Shown here in pieces: positions 18,280 through 27,148 of a stretch of DNA of 64,000 bases (its first letter is position 1; each line of letters begins with the position of its first letter). Below the pieces are notes generated by a model. It was not told the origin of the DNA. It did no database searches and saw only the letters and a list, made by a program, of their open reading frames with translations. The DNA comes from Fibrobacterota bacterium. GTDB taxonomy: Bacteria; Fibrobacterota; Fibrobacteria; UBA11236. The stretch spans positions 1-64,000 of the forward strand of contig JAEKLQ010000069.1 in assembly GCA_019509785.1 (NCBI GenBank). Reading direction: 5' to 3'. A program made the position numbers and the translations under genes.

Positions 18280-20403
18280 ATGTCCCCATTAACTTCGCAC
18301 CAGTTCCATGGAGGCCGGGCGGCTCTCCGGTTGGCGATTGCGTTTGCCCTGGCCGCTTCGGCCCAAGCGAAGGGTCCCAAGCGCTGCGATTGGCATGGCC
18401 CCCTTTCCAGCGGCGAAAACCCTTTCGTCAAATGCGTGGATTTTTCCGCCCTCAACGGCAAGGAATTGACCGCGCCCGGCAACGTCACCCGCATCGCGGC
18501 GGACGGCCTTTCTTTCTGCGTGCCGAACAGCACCGTGCCGGGTGCGACCGATGCGGACGTGGTCTTCATTTACGACAATAGCGGATCCATGAACACGGAC
18601 GGCATCTTCGTCGGCGCCGGGAGCGACACGAGCTTCTACTTCCTGGATCGCTCCGCGGGAACCTGCATAAACAACGTCATCGCAGGCGGGACGGCGACCT
18701 ATCAACTCAGCGAAGGCGGGACCCGGACCGTCAAGACCCTGAATAGCGAAACCGGCTGCGACGCATCCATCGCTGGCGATCCCTACCAGGCCCGCGGCTC
18801 GATCATCAAACAAGGGATCGATTTCCTCACCAAGTCGGCCCCGGGATCGACCGCCGGAGCGATGGGCTTCAAAACGAAGACCGAGTACGAAGTCGCCCCC
18901 ATGCCCGTGAACAATGCGACCGCGATGGCGACCTTGAAATCGTCGATCAAATTGGATGACGATGACGGCGGTACGGAATACGGCCCCCCGCTAGTGAAGG
19001 CCAAAAGCTGGCTCACCGATCCCGCCGTCGTGAAGACCAAGAAACAGGCCATCATCTTCATTTCGGATGGCGAGCCGAACACCTACAACTACTCCGGCGA
19101 TCTCGATGGCATGCCGACCATTTACTCCATCTATATGGCCAAGGACGACGCCCGGGCCCAGGCCGTAACGCGCCTGAAGGAACTGGCCGACAAGACCGGC
19201 GGAACCTATACCCGGGTGAATCCGAAGGATCCCGCCGGCTTCCTGAACGTCCTCAAGGGCATCATTACGTCGATCACGACCAGCCCCGGCGCGCCCAAGT
19301 CCGCGACCATCACCAACAAGACCCTGAAGCCCCCGCAAACCAGCCACACCCTGGCCGCCACGGGCAATCCCGACGGCAGTATCGGCATGAAGCTGGATAG
19401 CATCATCGCGCTGGCCGTGGGCAAGAACACCATCGAGATCAACCTCACCAAGGACGACAATACCACGGCGACCTATACCTTCACCATGAACGTGGCCGGG
19501 GATCCCGCTTCCGAAACCGCGGGAAACTACTCCTGCTACGATATGCCCACCCTCACGGCCATCGACAAGTCCACCGGGCAGGCTCCCGAAATCTACAGCA
19601 CGGAAAAGACTTCCTATAACATGGTGTTGACCCGCTCCCCGTCGGACCTGGGTGCGGTCTCCGTGGCCGGTTCCACGCCCAATAACGACAAGGAATCGAT
19701 CGATTTGGGCGCGGCCGACCTTTCCACCGGCATACCGACCCAAAGCGGGTCATTCAAGTACGACCCCAACAAGGGCAGCGCCACCGCCGGGAACGGCGTC
19801 CTGGAGGTGGACAACCACGGCGACCTCACCTTCACCTGGTCGCATCCCCGCGATGCGCGCGAGGCCGTAACCTATGTGTTACCTGGCCGCATCGTTCCCA
19901 TCCTGCCGGGAGCGCCCGAGGTGGAATGGATCACCGACCTCACCAAGAAGGGCGGCGGCGACGGGGTGACCTTGAACAACGTCCCCAAGAACGGGGTGTT
20001 GATCACGGACTTGCAGGGCAAGTGCATACAGAATTGCTCGGGCACGGAGCCGTACCATAAGTCGGTGACAATCCCGTCGATGAAGGTCACCATCCGGTCG
20101 CCCATCACCTACACGGCGCGTATCTACGATAACTTCGCGCAGTTCGTGAACCAGCAAAGCGGCCAAATCGATTCGGCTGCCTGGAACGGCCTTTCCAAGA
20201 AAGGGGATTCCGCCGTGGTGGTGCTGAAGATCCTGCCCTTCTCCAAGGACGGGCAAGCCCTGGGGACCGGCGGTTATATCCTCAGGCTCAACGTCGAAGC
20301 GCTAGGCGACCAGGTCACCAAGAGCGCTTCCGGCGAGAGCATCATCGTCAAGAACGCCCACCGGCAGTACGTGAGCCGGTTCGGGTATCTGCGGGCGCAT
20401 TAG
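18280..20403 (+). CDS. Secreted VWA-domain protein
   Basis: After a signal peptide (residues 1-30, ending A-Q-A) and a short Cys-containing lead, a von Willebrand A domain spans about residues 93-340. Its metal-ion site motif is D-N-S-G-S (Asp99-Ser103), and the later KQAIIFISDGEPN strand carries the acidic MIDAS partner. The next 300 residues form Ig-like beta domains (a TNKTLKPPQTSHTLAATG start). The C-terminus (VSRFGYLRAH after a GTGGYILRLNV strand) resembles that of the fibro-slime protein's FlgD-like ending. VWA domains bind protein partners through a divalent cation, so a role in surface adhesion or assembly is likely. AAGGA lies eight bases before the ATG. Confidence 0.8.
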   Translation: MSPLTSHQFHGGRAALRLAIAFALAASAQAKGPKRCDWHGPLSSGENPFVKCVDFSALNGKELTAPGNVTRIAADGLSFCVPNSTVPGATDADVVFIYDNSGSMNTDGIFVGAGSDTSFYFLDRSAGTCINNVIAGGTATYQLSEGGTRTVKTLNSETGCDASIAGDPYQARGSIIKQGIDFLTKSAPGSTAGAMGFKTKTEYEVAPMPVNNATAMATLKSSIKLDDDDGGTEYGPPLVKAKSWLTDPAVVKTKKQAIIFISDGEPNTYNYSGDLDGMPTIYSIYMAKDDARAQAVTRLKELADKTGGTYTRVNPKDPAGFLNVLKGIITSITTSPGAPKSATITNKTLKPPQTSHTLAATGNPDGSIGMKLDSIIALAVGKNTIEINLTKDDNTTATYTFTMNVAGDPASETAGNYSCYDMPTLTAIDKSTGQAPEIYSTEKTSYNMVLTRSPSDLGAVSVAGSTPNNDKESIDLGAADLSTGIPTQSGSFKYDPNKGSATAGNGVLEVDNHGDLTFTWSHPRDAREAVTYVLPGRIVPILPGAPEVEWITDLTKKGGGDGVTLNNVPKNGVLITDLQGKCIQNCSGTEPYHKSVTIPSMKVTIRSPITYTARIYDNFAQFVNQQSGQIDSAAWNGLSKKGDSAVVVLKILPFSKDGQALGTGGYILRLNVEALGDQVTKSASGESIIVKNAHRQYVSRFGYLRAH

Positions 20404-20404
20404 G

Positions 20405-21802
20405 CTACAGCAGTTTCCCCTTCAGGATGATCATCGCGATATTGAAATAGATCACGATGCCGGTGACGTCGATGAAGGTCGCCACGAACGGGGCCGAAGA
20501 CGAGGCCGGATCGGCGCCCAGCCGCTTGAGGATCAAGGGGAACAGGGCCCCGATCAAGGTTCCCCAGGCCACCACCCCGATCAAGGCGAAGTAGACGGTC
20601 ACCCCTACCAGGAACCAATGCGTGCCGTACGTGTTGGTGAAGGCGGAGAACAACGAGATGCGGGCCAAGCCGATCAGGCCCAGCACACCGCCCAGGATGA
20701 AGCCGATGATGACCTCGCGGCGGAAAACCCGCCACCAATCCTTGAACGTCACTTCGCCCAGGGCGATGGCGCGGATGACCAGGGAGGCCGCCTGCGATCC
20801 TGAATTCCCCCCGCTGGAGATGATGAGGGGGATGAACAAGGCCAGTACGACCGCGCGCGAGATCTCCTTCTCGAAGAAACTCATGGCGGTGGCCGTGAGC
20901 ATTTCCCCGATGAAAAGCACGGTGAGCCAGCCGCCACGTTTCTTGACCATCTGCCCCAGGGGCAGGGTCAGGTAGGGTTCCTCGATGGCGCCGACGCCGC
21001 CGAGCTTGTGGATGTCTTCGGTGGTTTCCTTTTCGGCCAATTCCATCACGTCATCGATGGTGACGATGCCCAGCAGGTAGCCTTCCTCGTCGACCACGGG
21101 CAGGGCGGTCCGGCTGGAATACTTCTTGAACGCCTGGATGGCTTCTTCTTCGGGCATGTCGGCGGGCAGGGCGGTGAATTGGCGATCCATGATGTCCTGG
21201 GTCACCCGATCGAGGGGGGAAAGCAGGAACTCGCGGATCCCGATATCGTCCACCAGGCGCCCGCGATCGTCCACCACGTAGATATCGTTGAGGGTTTCCT
21301 TGTCCTCCCCGTTGCGGCGGATGAAATCGAGGACCCGCTCCACCGTCCACTCCTGCTTAATGGCCAGGAAATCCGGGGTCATCAAGCGGCCCACGCTGTC
21401 CTTGGGGAAGTCCAGCAGGCGTTGGGCCTGTTTGCGTTCGCGCGGCTTGAGGAAGGAGAGCAGTTGGCGCGTGGCGTTATGGGGCAGCGCCTCCAGCAAG
21501 GCAGTGCGGTTATCGGGCTCCATCTCGTTGATGATGGAGGCGACGCGCTGGTTGCTCACCGCTTCGATGATGTCCTTCTGGACGGCCACGTCCAGCTGCT
21601 GGAAGATCTCCGTGGCCTTCTCGTCCGGGACCTTCTCGAAGAAGATGGCGCGATGGGTGTCATCGAGCCGCCCGACCATTTCGGCGAGATCTTCCGTCGC
21701 CAGCGTCTCGCAGATCACATTGAGGGCTTCGAGATCGGAGGTTTCCAGGGCCGTTTCCAGGTCCGGATAAAGCAACTCGGTTTGCAGTTTGCTCGTGGCC
21801 AT
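20405..21802 (-). CDS. mgtE: Magnesium transporter MgtE
   Basis: MgtE is a homodimeric Mg2+ channel of the inner membrane gated by its own cytosolic domains. The layout is complete: an acidic superhelical N domain (residues 1-130), a pair of CBS domains (about 135-260; for example ALPVVDEEGYLLGIVTIDDV), a connecting helix and five transmembrane segments. The signature GGNSGSQAASLVIRA lies in the second membrane segment. At 465 residues it matches the family length. The start at 21802 has GCAGG upstream. The 150 bp before it contain two sets of short direct repeats, and a 33-residue membrane protein gene precedes these on the same strand, which may be part of its control. Confidence 0.96.
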   Translation of the reverse strand: MATSKLQTELLYPDLETALETSDLEALNVICETLATEDLAEMVGRLDDTHRAIFFEKVPDEKATEIFQQLDVAVQKDIIEAVSNQRVASIINEMEPDNRTALLEALPHNATRQLLSFLKPRERKQAQRLLDFPKDSVGRLMTPDFLAIKQEWTVERVLDFIRRNGEDKETLNDIYVVDDRGRLVDDIGIREFLLSPLDRVTQDIMDRQFTALPADMPEEEAIQAFKKYSSRTALPVVDEEGYLLGIVTIDDVMELAEKETTEDIHKLGGVGAIEEPYLTLPLGQMVKKRGGWLTVLFIGEMLTATAMSFFEKEISRAVVLALFIPLIISSGGNSGSQAASLVIRAIALGEVTFKDWWRVFRREVIIGFILGGVLGLIGLARISLFSAFTNTYGTHWFLVGVTVYFALIGVVAWGTLIGALFPLILKRLGADPASSSAPFVATFIDVTGIVIYFNIAMIILKGKLL

Positions 21803-21859
21803 GGTTCAACCTGCGGAAGCGCGCGGCCTCCGGGACGGGGGAAAGCTACTTAATGCGCC

Positions 21860-21899
21860 GATGGAAAACATCCGGCTGCCCGGATGGAAAACACCCGGC
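21860..21899. repeat. 17-bp direct repeat pair in the mgtE leader
   Basis: GATGGAAAACATCCGGC (21860-21876) recurs as GATGGAAAACACCCGGC (21883-21899), 16 of 17 identical, with a 23-bp period. It lies 58-97 bp upstream of the mgtE start, so it would be in the promoter or the 5' leader. Confidence 0.5.
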
Positions 21900-21912
21900 C
21901 GCGGCGGGCCAA

Positions 21913-21933
21913 CCTCGGGGCAGCCTCGGGGCA
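21913..21933. repeat. 10-bp direct repeat with 11-bp period upstream of mgtE
   Basis: CCTCGGGGCA occurs at 21913-21922 and 21924-21933. One helical turn between identical half-sites is typical of response-regulator or activator binding sites. It lies between the 33-residue gene and mgtE. Confidence 0.35.
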
Positions 21934-21952
21934 ACCTAAAGGTCGGGGACTC

Positions 21953-22054
21953 TCAATTGTAAAGCAGCCCGGCATGATGCAGGATCATGGCCGCGGCGGT
22001 GAAGGCGAGCGTGAGGGCCGCGGCGATAACGGCATCGGAAAAGAAGTCCTTCAT
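21953..22054 (-). CDS. 33-residue single-span membrane protein upstream of mgtE
   Basis: ATG 22054 is preceded by GGAGG at the correct distance (GGAGGCGCCC-ATG) and opens a frame of 33 residues ending in TGA at 21953. The product starts MKDFFSDAVIAAALTLAFTA and continues to a short HHAGLLYN tail. This is one hydrophobic alpha-helix with a charged N-terminus, typical of small membrane regulators or transporter accessory peptides such as KdpF or MgtS, though no sequence similarity to those is claimed. It lies 150 bp upstream of mgtE on the same strand and behind folA. The good ribosome binding site and hydrophobic composition support a real gene; no homologue could be checked. Confidence 0.6.
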   Translation of the reverse strand: MKDFFSDAVIAAALTLAFTAAAMILHHAGLLYN

Positions 22055-22133
22055 GGGCGCCTCCGAAGCCCGCGGGGCGGGCGGGTACGCAATGAAAGAA
22101 CGTTTTGAGGAAGAGGGGGACAATGGAAGAGTA

Positions 22134-22208
22134 GGGTACAGGGTTAAGGGTAAAGGGTACAGGATTGGGAAATATTCTTAAACCCTTTACCCTGTACCCT
22201 TAACCCTT
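22134..22208. repeat. Inverted clusters of GGGTNNA heptamers downstream of folA
   Basis: The left arm reads as four tandem heptamers on the plus strand (GGGTACA, GGGTTAA, GGGTAAA, GGGTACA; 22134-22161). The right arm carries four on the minus strand (22177-22208). A perfect 12-bp inverted repeat (AGGGTACAGGGT 22133-22144, ACCCTGTACCCT 22189-22200) plus AAAGGG/CCCTTT give a long stem. It starts 8 bp after the folA stop, so it may end that transcript, but its regular heptamer make-up suggests a repeat family. Confidence 0.75.
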
Positions 22209-22215
22209 TTTCAGG

Positions 22216-22857
22216 TTAGGCCCGGTCTAGTACCCGGAAGCGATACTTCACCCCGTCTTCTTCGATGACGGGCGAGGCCGCCGTTTCCCTGAAGCCCTGG
22301 GCAAGGCCGTCCAGGAAGGTGTCGCAGGGAAACTCGGCTTCGATATCGGTCAGGAAAACCCGGGAGCAGTCCGGGCGGCGCAGGGCTTCGGCGAAAATCT
22401 CCCCGCCCCCGGCCACGAAAACCTGCTTGAGGGTGGGGTCGGCGGCAAGCGCGTCGAGGGCTACCTGCAAGGAGGGCCAGATCTGATGGGACCCGTGGAA
22501 AACCCCGGGATGCAAATGCCGGCTTAAGACCCCGTTGAGCCGGCCGGGCAAGGGGCGGAACCGCGGCGGCAGGGAGTCCCAGGTCTTGCGTCCCATGAGG
22601 ACGGCGTTGCGGGCCCCCGGGCTCCACTCCCGCAAGGGCGGCATGCCTCCGATGCGGGCGGTAAGGCTGTCCCAAGTATGCACGCGCTTATCCTGCAACC
22701 CCACGTCCAGGCGGTAGCGCGCGAGCACCTCGGTGGTGTCCGGACAAGTGGTGAGTTCGCGGAACCAGCGCATATCGCCCTTGAGTTTCCAGGGCAAGGC
22801 CCCGTCCTTGCCGATCCCCCCCTTGCGATCGGCGGCGACCACCACGGCGAAGCTCAC
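22216..22857 (-). CDS. folA: Dihydrofolate reductase
   Basis: The enzyme reduces dihydrofolate to tetrahydrofolate with NADPH, restoring the folate oxidised by ThyA. Conserved parts are present: [20 protein letters not shown] (substrate site, residues 13-32), [20 protein letters not shown] (NADPH site) and [14 protein letters not shown]. The protein has 213 residues, longer than the usual 160-170. The extra length is an insertion of about 45 residues at positions 38-83, between the substrate-binding helix and the GRKTW strand. The start is GTG at 22857, which overlaps the thyA stop as GTGA, so translation is coupled. A repeat-rich inverted structure follows the stop. Confidence 0.92.
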   Translation of the reverse strand: MSFAVVVAADRKGGIGKDGALPWKLKGDMRWFRELTTCPDTTEVLARYRLDVGLQDKRVHTWDSLTARIGGMPPLREWSPGARNAVLMGRKTWDSLPPRFRPLPGRLNGVLSRHLHPGVFHGSHQIWPSLQVALDALAADPTLKQVFVAGGGEIFAEALRRPDCSRVFLTDIEAEFPCDTFLDGLAQGFRETAASPVIEEDGVKYRFRVLDRA

Positions 22858-23669
22858 ACGGCCACCGGGAACTTGATGAAGGGCTCGTGCACGTAGTTGA
22901 GGATTTTGAAATCCTCGTAGGCCAGGTCGAAGAAGGGCTTGTCCGCGATCTCAAGGGTCGGCAAGGGATGCGGGGTCCGCTGCAATTGGGCCTTAACCCC
23001 TTCGATATGGTTGAGGTAGATATGCGCATCGCCCAGGACGTGGGTGAGGATGCCGGGGATGAGTTTGCATTCCTTGGCGAACATGGCCAGGAGCAGGGCA
23101 TAGCTGGCGATGTTGAAGGGCACGCCCAAGGCCATATCGGCGCTGCGCTGGTACATCTGCATGTCCAAGCGTCCGTTGGCCACGTAGAACTGGTAAAAGG
23201 CATGGCAGGGGGGCAAGGCCATCTTATCCAGGTCGGCCACGTTCCAGGCGCTTACGATGATGCGGCGCGAATCGGGATTCTTCTTGAGGGTATCCAAGGC
23301 CACCTGGATCTGGTCCACGAATTCCTTGCGGACGGCGCCGGTTTCCGGGTCTTCGACGTACTTGGGCCACTTGCGCCATTGGTAGCCGTAGATGGGCCCC
23401 AGTTCCCCTTCGGGGCCGGCCCAGGCATTCCAGATGGGCGTATACTGCTTGAGCCCGTCGTTGATATTGGTCGAGCCCTTGAGGAACCAGAGCAGCTCGC
23501 GCAGCACCCCGTCGAACAGGACCTTCTTGGTGGTCAGCAGGGGAAAGCCCTGGCGCAAATCGTATTTCGCCTGCAGGCCGAACAAGGATAGGGTGCCGGT
23601 GCCGGTGCGATCCTGTTTCTTTTCGCCCTGCTCTAGGACCAGACGGAGCAAATCCAGGTATTGTTTCAT
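22854..23669 (-). CDS. thyA: Thymidylate synthase
   Basis: ThyA methylates dUMP to dTMP using methylene-tetrahydrofolate and releases dihydrofolate, which the next gene product recycles. The protein of 271 residues matches the family (264 in E. coli). Visible are [12 protein letters not shown], the [20 protein letters not shown] strand, and the active-site Cys155 in [10 protein letters not shown] longer frame extends upstream to 23912, but it reads arginine- and proline-rich non-native sequence; ATG 23669 begins the conserved MKQYLDLL start. The ribosome binding site is weak. The operon thyA-folA is a common bacterial arrangement. Confidence 0.96.
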   Translation of the reverse strand: MKQYLDLLRLVLEQGEKKQDRTGTGTLSLFGLQAKYDLRQGFPLLTTKKVLFDGVLRELLWFLKGSTNINDGLKQYTPIWNAWAGPEGELGPIYGYQWRKWPKYVEDPETGAVRKEFVDQIQVALDTLKKNPDSRRIIVSAWNVADLDKMALPPCHAFYQFYVANGRLDMQMYQRSADMALGVPFNIASYALLLAMFAKECKLIPGILTHVLGDAHIYLNHIEGVKAQLQRTPHPLPTLEIADKPFFDLAYEDFKILNYVHEPFIKFPVAV

Positions 23670-23739
23670 GAGGGTGACCCAAAAGGTAAAAAAGGGTCGC
23701 CGGGGGGATGGATTCGACGTGCGTTTCCGCCGGCTTGGC

Positions 23740-24558
23740 CTAAGCCTTGCCCCCGCCCCATTCGCCGCTTTCCAGCAGCATATCCCGGGAGGCGACCCAG
23801 ACGAACTCCAGGCTGGCATGGGCGGGATCATAGGCCGGCTCGCAGGCCAGGCGGCAGCCGCGTAGCAAGGCTTCCTGCAGGCCCGAAGGCCAGAAGCGCA
23901 GCGGTTCGGCATCGAATGCGGTGGCCCCGCGGCGGGCCTGGTCGCGTACGTTTTCCCAGGCCCGGAATCCTTGCCGGGCCTCGGTCTCCAGATCGGGATG
24001 CAGGCCGTGCTCCTCCATGAGGATCTGCCACCCGGCCGTTCCTTCCACAGGCACCGTCAGGACATCTCGGCCGATGACGAACCCCAGGCCGTTTCGTTCC
24101 AGGTAAAGGCCCATGCCCGCCCATAGGAGCCGCGCGGCCCGCGGGGCGGCCTGGGCGGCCGTGCCCGGGGCGAAGACGGGCGCCCCCATCTCCAGGATGC
24201 CTTCGCGGGAATACCGCAGCGCGGTCAATAGGGGCGACAACTGGAAGCGGACCGTGGCTAGAGGATTGGGAATGGGATTGCCTCCGTCCAGACGCATCAG
24301 ACGGCAGACGGCGGCCAATTTTCCCTGCGGGCTCCTCAGCATCAGGAAATCGCAGTAGGGAACGGCTTGGGGCGAATGAATGCCCTCGCACGCCAGGACC
24401 CCCGCGGAGGCCCGCTCCAGGGCTAGACAGGCCTCCAGGGCCGGGAGATCGGCGGCCAGGGATAAGACATAGCCATCGAGGCGAAGGGCGGGGGGGAATT
24501 GACCGCCGGGGGCCGGGCAACGCGGCGCCCGGCGGGAGGCGGTGGATTGGGTTTCCAT
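23740..24558 (-). CDS. GNAT-type N-acyltransferase, divergent OlsB paralogue
   Basis: This 272-residue protein aligns by eye with the OlsB-like protein at 41122-41979. Matching segments are [14 protein letters not shown] against [33 protein letters not shown] against CHHLMVERRSTGQAVGTYRI, FQLSPLL...ILEMGAPVF against FDLSAFP...CVEVGRACI, and [20 protein letters not shown] against QLLWKGLARYMDWNGKRYLF. OlsB-type enzymes (PF13444) transfer a 3-hydroxyacyl chain from acyl carrier protein to ornithine. The sequence is more diverged, so the substrate may differ. It lies 70 bp upstream of thyA and 150 bp downstream of phoU on the same strand. No export signal is seen. Confidence 0.7.
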   Translation of the reverse strand: METQSTASRRAPRCPAPGGQFPPALRLDGYVLSLAADLPALEACLALERASAGVLACEGIHSPQAVPYCDFLMLRSPQGKLAAVCRLMRLDGGNPIPNPLATVRFQLSPLLTALRYSREGILEMGAPVFAPGTAAQAAPRAARLLWAGMGLYLERNGLGFVIGRDVLTVPVEGTAGWQILMEEHGLHPDLETEARQGFRAWENVRDQARRGATAFDAEPLRFWPSGLQEALLRGCRLACEPAYDPAHASLEFVWVASRDMLLESGEWGGGKA

Positions 24559-24708
24559 GGGTTAAGTCCTTATCGTGCGAGGGATGCTTAAGCTCCGACC
24601 AACGCTTGATAAGGTACGCGCGCGATATTGCGGATTGGTTTCGATGCCTTGGCGGCTGGGTGACGCGGGGATTAAAAGCCCTAACCTAGCGCTAGGGCTT
24701 CCGATGTT

Positions 24709-25401
24709 TTACGGCTTTTTCTCTTCGGCGGCCCGTAGCTTGTTGTCGTCGGCATGGTGCTTGACCACGCGCGCTTGCACGTGGAAAATCACCTCTTCGG
24801 CGACATTGGTGGACAAATCGCCGATGCGCTCCAGGTTGCGGCTGATGCGCAATAGCTCGAGCGCCATTTCGATGGACGTCTTGTCGGCCTTGACCAGGTT
24901 GATGGCCTCGCGGGTATTGGCCCGGTTCAACTCGTCGATGATATCGTCGGTCTCGAGCACGGTGCGGGCCAGTTGCAGGTTCTTGGTGAAAAAGCTCTCG
25001 CAGGCATCGTGCAGCATGCTCTGCCCGATATTGATCATCTTGGGCAAATCCAGCAATCCCGTCTTCTGGTGGAAGCCCGCCACGCTGATCGCCGACTGGG
25101 CGATGTTGATGCAATGATCGCCGATGCGCTCCATATCGTTGTTGATCTTCTGGATCGCGAGCATGAAGCGCAGGTCGATGGCCACCGGTTGGAACAAGGC
25201 GAAGAAATCCGCCACCCCGTGATCGATATCGATCTCCAGGTTGTTGATGGAGCGCTCATTGGCGAAGCACTTCTCCGCCAGGGTCTTGTCCTCCTCCAGG
25301 AGGGCTCGGGTCGCATAAGCCAGCGATTCCTGGGTCAGGCGCGTCATCTTCTCCAAGGTGGCCTTGAGATTGTTCAACTCTTTTTCAAAATGACGCTCCA
25401 T
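24709..25401 (-). CDS. phoU: Phosphate-signalling regulator PhoU
   Basis: PhoU links the Pst transporter to PhoR and damps the Pho response when phosphate is plentiful. The 230-residue protein has the two three-helix repeats of the family, with the metal-binding signatures ERSINNLEIDID and RIGDHCINIAQS in the first part and ISRNLERIGDLSTNVAEEV in the second. GGAGG sits five bases before ATG 25401. It is the last gene of the porin-pstSCAB-phoU series, 60 bp after pstB, the usual position. Confidence 0.96.
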   Translation of the reverse strand: MERHFEKELNNLKATLEKMTRLTQESLAYATRALLEEDKTLAEKCFANERSINNLEIDIDHGVADFFALFQPVAIDLRFMLAIQKINNDMERIGDHCINIAQSAISVAGFHQKTGLLDLPKMINIGQSMLHDACESFFTKNLQLARTVLETDDIIDELNRANTREAINLVKADKTSIEMALELLRISRNLERIGDLSTNVAEEVIFHVQARVVKHHADDNKLRAAEEKKP

Positions 25402-25461
25402 TAATCCTCCATAGTGCGGTCGCCCGTCGAGTTCCGCAGGAACTCGGTAGGGCGGGCGCCT

Positions 25462-26232
25462 TTATCCGAACCTACCAGTTATATAATCTTCCGTTTGCTT
25501 TTCCTTGGGGGAGGTGAATATCCTCTCCGTGGCGTCGAATTCCACCACGGTGCCCATGTAAAAGAAAGCCGTGTAATCGCTGACCCGCGCCGCCTGCTGC
25601 ATGTTGTGGGTGACGATGACTATGGTATAGGTGCTCTTCAGTTCGTAGATGAGTTCCTCGATCTTGGCGGTCGCGATGGGATCGAGGGCGCTGGCCGGCT
25701 CGTCCATCAGCAGCACCTCGGGCTCCACGGCCAGGGCGCGGGCGATGCACAGGCGCTGTTGTTGGCCGCCGGAAAGGGCCAAGGCGCTTTTCTTGAGTTC
25801 GTCCTTCACTTCGTCCCAGATGGCCGCCTTGCGCAGGCAGCTCTCCACGAGATCGTCCAGCCGGGCCTTATCGCGGATGCCGTGGATGCGCGGCCCGTAG
25901 GCGATATTGTCGTAGATGCTCTTCGGGAAGGGGTTGGACTTCTGGAAGATCATCCCCACCTTCTTGCGGAGCTGTACCTCGTCCACTTTCTTGTTGTAGA
26001 CGTCCACGTTGTCCACGAATACCGAGCCTTCGATGCGCACGTTCTCGATGGTGTCGTTCATGCGGTTCAGGCTGCGCAGGAAGGTGGACTTGCCGCATCC
26101 CGAAGGCCCGATCAAGGCCGTGACCTTGTAGGCCTTCATGTCCAGGTTGATGCCCTTAAGGGCATGCTTGGAACCGTAATGCAGGTTCAGGTCCTTGGTG
26201 TAGAGCTTGGCGTAGGGCGATGCGGTTTCCAT
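25462..26232 (-). CDS. pstB: Phosphate ABC transporter ATPase PstB
   Basis: PstB powers phosphate import through PstC and PstA. The nucleotide-binding motifs are intact: Walker [10 protein letters not shown], the Q-loop region [20 protein letters not shown] (characteristic of PstB), signature [15 protein letters not shown], Walker [14 protein letters not shown] and switch histidine VTHNMQQA. At 256 residues it matches E. coli PstB (257). ATG 26232 has GGAGCAAC upstream. It lies 71 bp after pstA and 60 bp before phoU. Confidence 0.97.
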   Translation of the reverse strand: METASPYAKLYTKDLNLHYGSKHALKGINLDMKAYKVTALIGPSGCGKSTFLRSLNRMNDTIENVRIEGSVFVDNVDVYNKKVDEVQLRKKVGMIFQKSNPFPKSIYDNIAYGPRIHGIRDKARLDDLVESCLRKAAIWDEVKDELKKSALALSGGQQQRLCIARALAVEPEVLLMDEPASALDPIATAKIEELIYELKSTYTIVIVTHNMQQAARVSDYTAFFYMGTVVEFDATERIFTSPKEKQTEDYITGRFG

Positions 26233-26303
26233 GTTGCTCCGGCAGTCTCGTGCCGATCCTGCCGGGTGCCATAAGCATCCGATAGGACCGACGCAGCTTT
26301 AAG

Positions 26304-27119
26304 TTATGCGAATACCCGGCGTTTGCGCAGGCGATACCTCAGAAAGATGGCGCTGAAATTAAGGGCGAAGGTGAGCAGCAACAGCACCAAGGTGGTGGCG
26401 TACTGGATGGGCATGGTCTTCTCCACGTCCGTGGACTGGGTGGTCATGATATAGAGGTGGTAGCCCAGTTCCATGAATTGATCGTTGAGGGCATGGGGCA
26501 GATGCGGCAGGAAGTAGGCGGCGCCGGTGAACAAGATGGGGGCCACTTCCCCCGCGCCCCGGGAGACGGCCAGGATGGCGCCGGTCAGGATGCCGCCCAC
26601 GGAATTGGGGATGACCACCCGGCGGATGGTCTGCCATTTGGTGACGCCCAGGGCCAGGGAGGCCTCGCGCAAATCCTTGGGCACGGTTTTTATGGCCTCT
26701 TCCACGGAGACGATTACCACGGGCAGGGTCAAGAGCGCCATGGTCAGGGAGGCCCAGAGGATGTTCGGCTGCGCCCAGACCAACTTGCCGTCCGAGAACA
26801 TCGCGTCCAGGCCCTTGCCGGTGAAGTTGACGAAGAAGCCCAGGCCGAAAAGCCCGAAGACGACGGCGGGGATGCCTGCCAGGGTATTGACGGCGAAGCG
26901 GATGAATTGCGCGAGCTTGGATCCCCTGGCGGTATATTCGCTCAGGTAGATGGCGGTGATGGTTCCCACGGGTACGCCCACCAAGGACATGATGACCACC
27001 AGCATGAAGGTGCCCACGATGGCGGGCATGATGCCGCCCTCGGTCATGCCCGCTTCCGGCGCATGGGTCAGGAAGGTCCAAGTGAGCTGTTGGTGGCCCC
27101 CCCAAACGATGGTCCCCAT
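26304..27119 (-). CDS. pstA: Phosphate ABC transporter permease PstA, short N-terminus
   Basis: One of two membrane subunits that form the phosphate channel. The conserved EEAIKTVPKDLREASLALGV coupling loop and AVSRGAGEVAPILFTGAAYF are present with five hydrophobic segments. The protein of 271 residues is shorter than usual because the first membrane span before the LTWTFLTHAPEAGMTEGGI periplasmic segment is missing. No ATG, GTG or TTG lies in frame between ATG 27119 and the overlapping pstC end, and the ribosome binding site is poor. The start, or a small sequence error here, should be checked. It lies 29 bp after pstC. Confidence 0.9.
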   Translation of the reverse strand: MGTIVWGGHQQLTWTFLTHAPEAGMTEGGIMPAIVGTFMLVVIMSLVGVPVGTITAIYLSEYTARGSKLAQFIRFAVNTLAGIPAVVFGLFGLGFFVNFTGKGLDAMFSDGKLVWAQPNILWASLTMALLTLPVVIVSVEEAIKTVPKDLREASLALGVTKWQTIRRVVIPNSVGGILTGAILAVSRGAGEVAPILFTGAAYFLPHLPHALNDQFMELGYHLYIMTTQSTDVEKTMPIQYATTLVLLLLTFALNFSAIFLRYRLRKRRVFA

Positions 27120-27148
27120 GATCCATAAAGACTCCCTATGGCCACGGC

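Noticed and set aside
21803-21952. Mg2+ riboswitch (M-box) before mgtE
   Set aside because: I could not recognise the M-box conserved loops; only direct repeats are visible.
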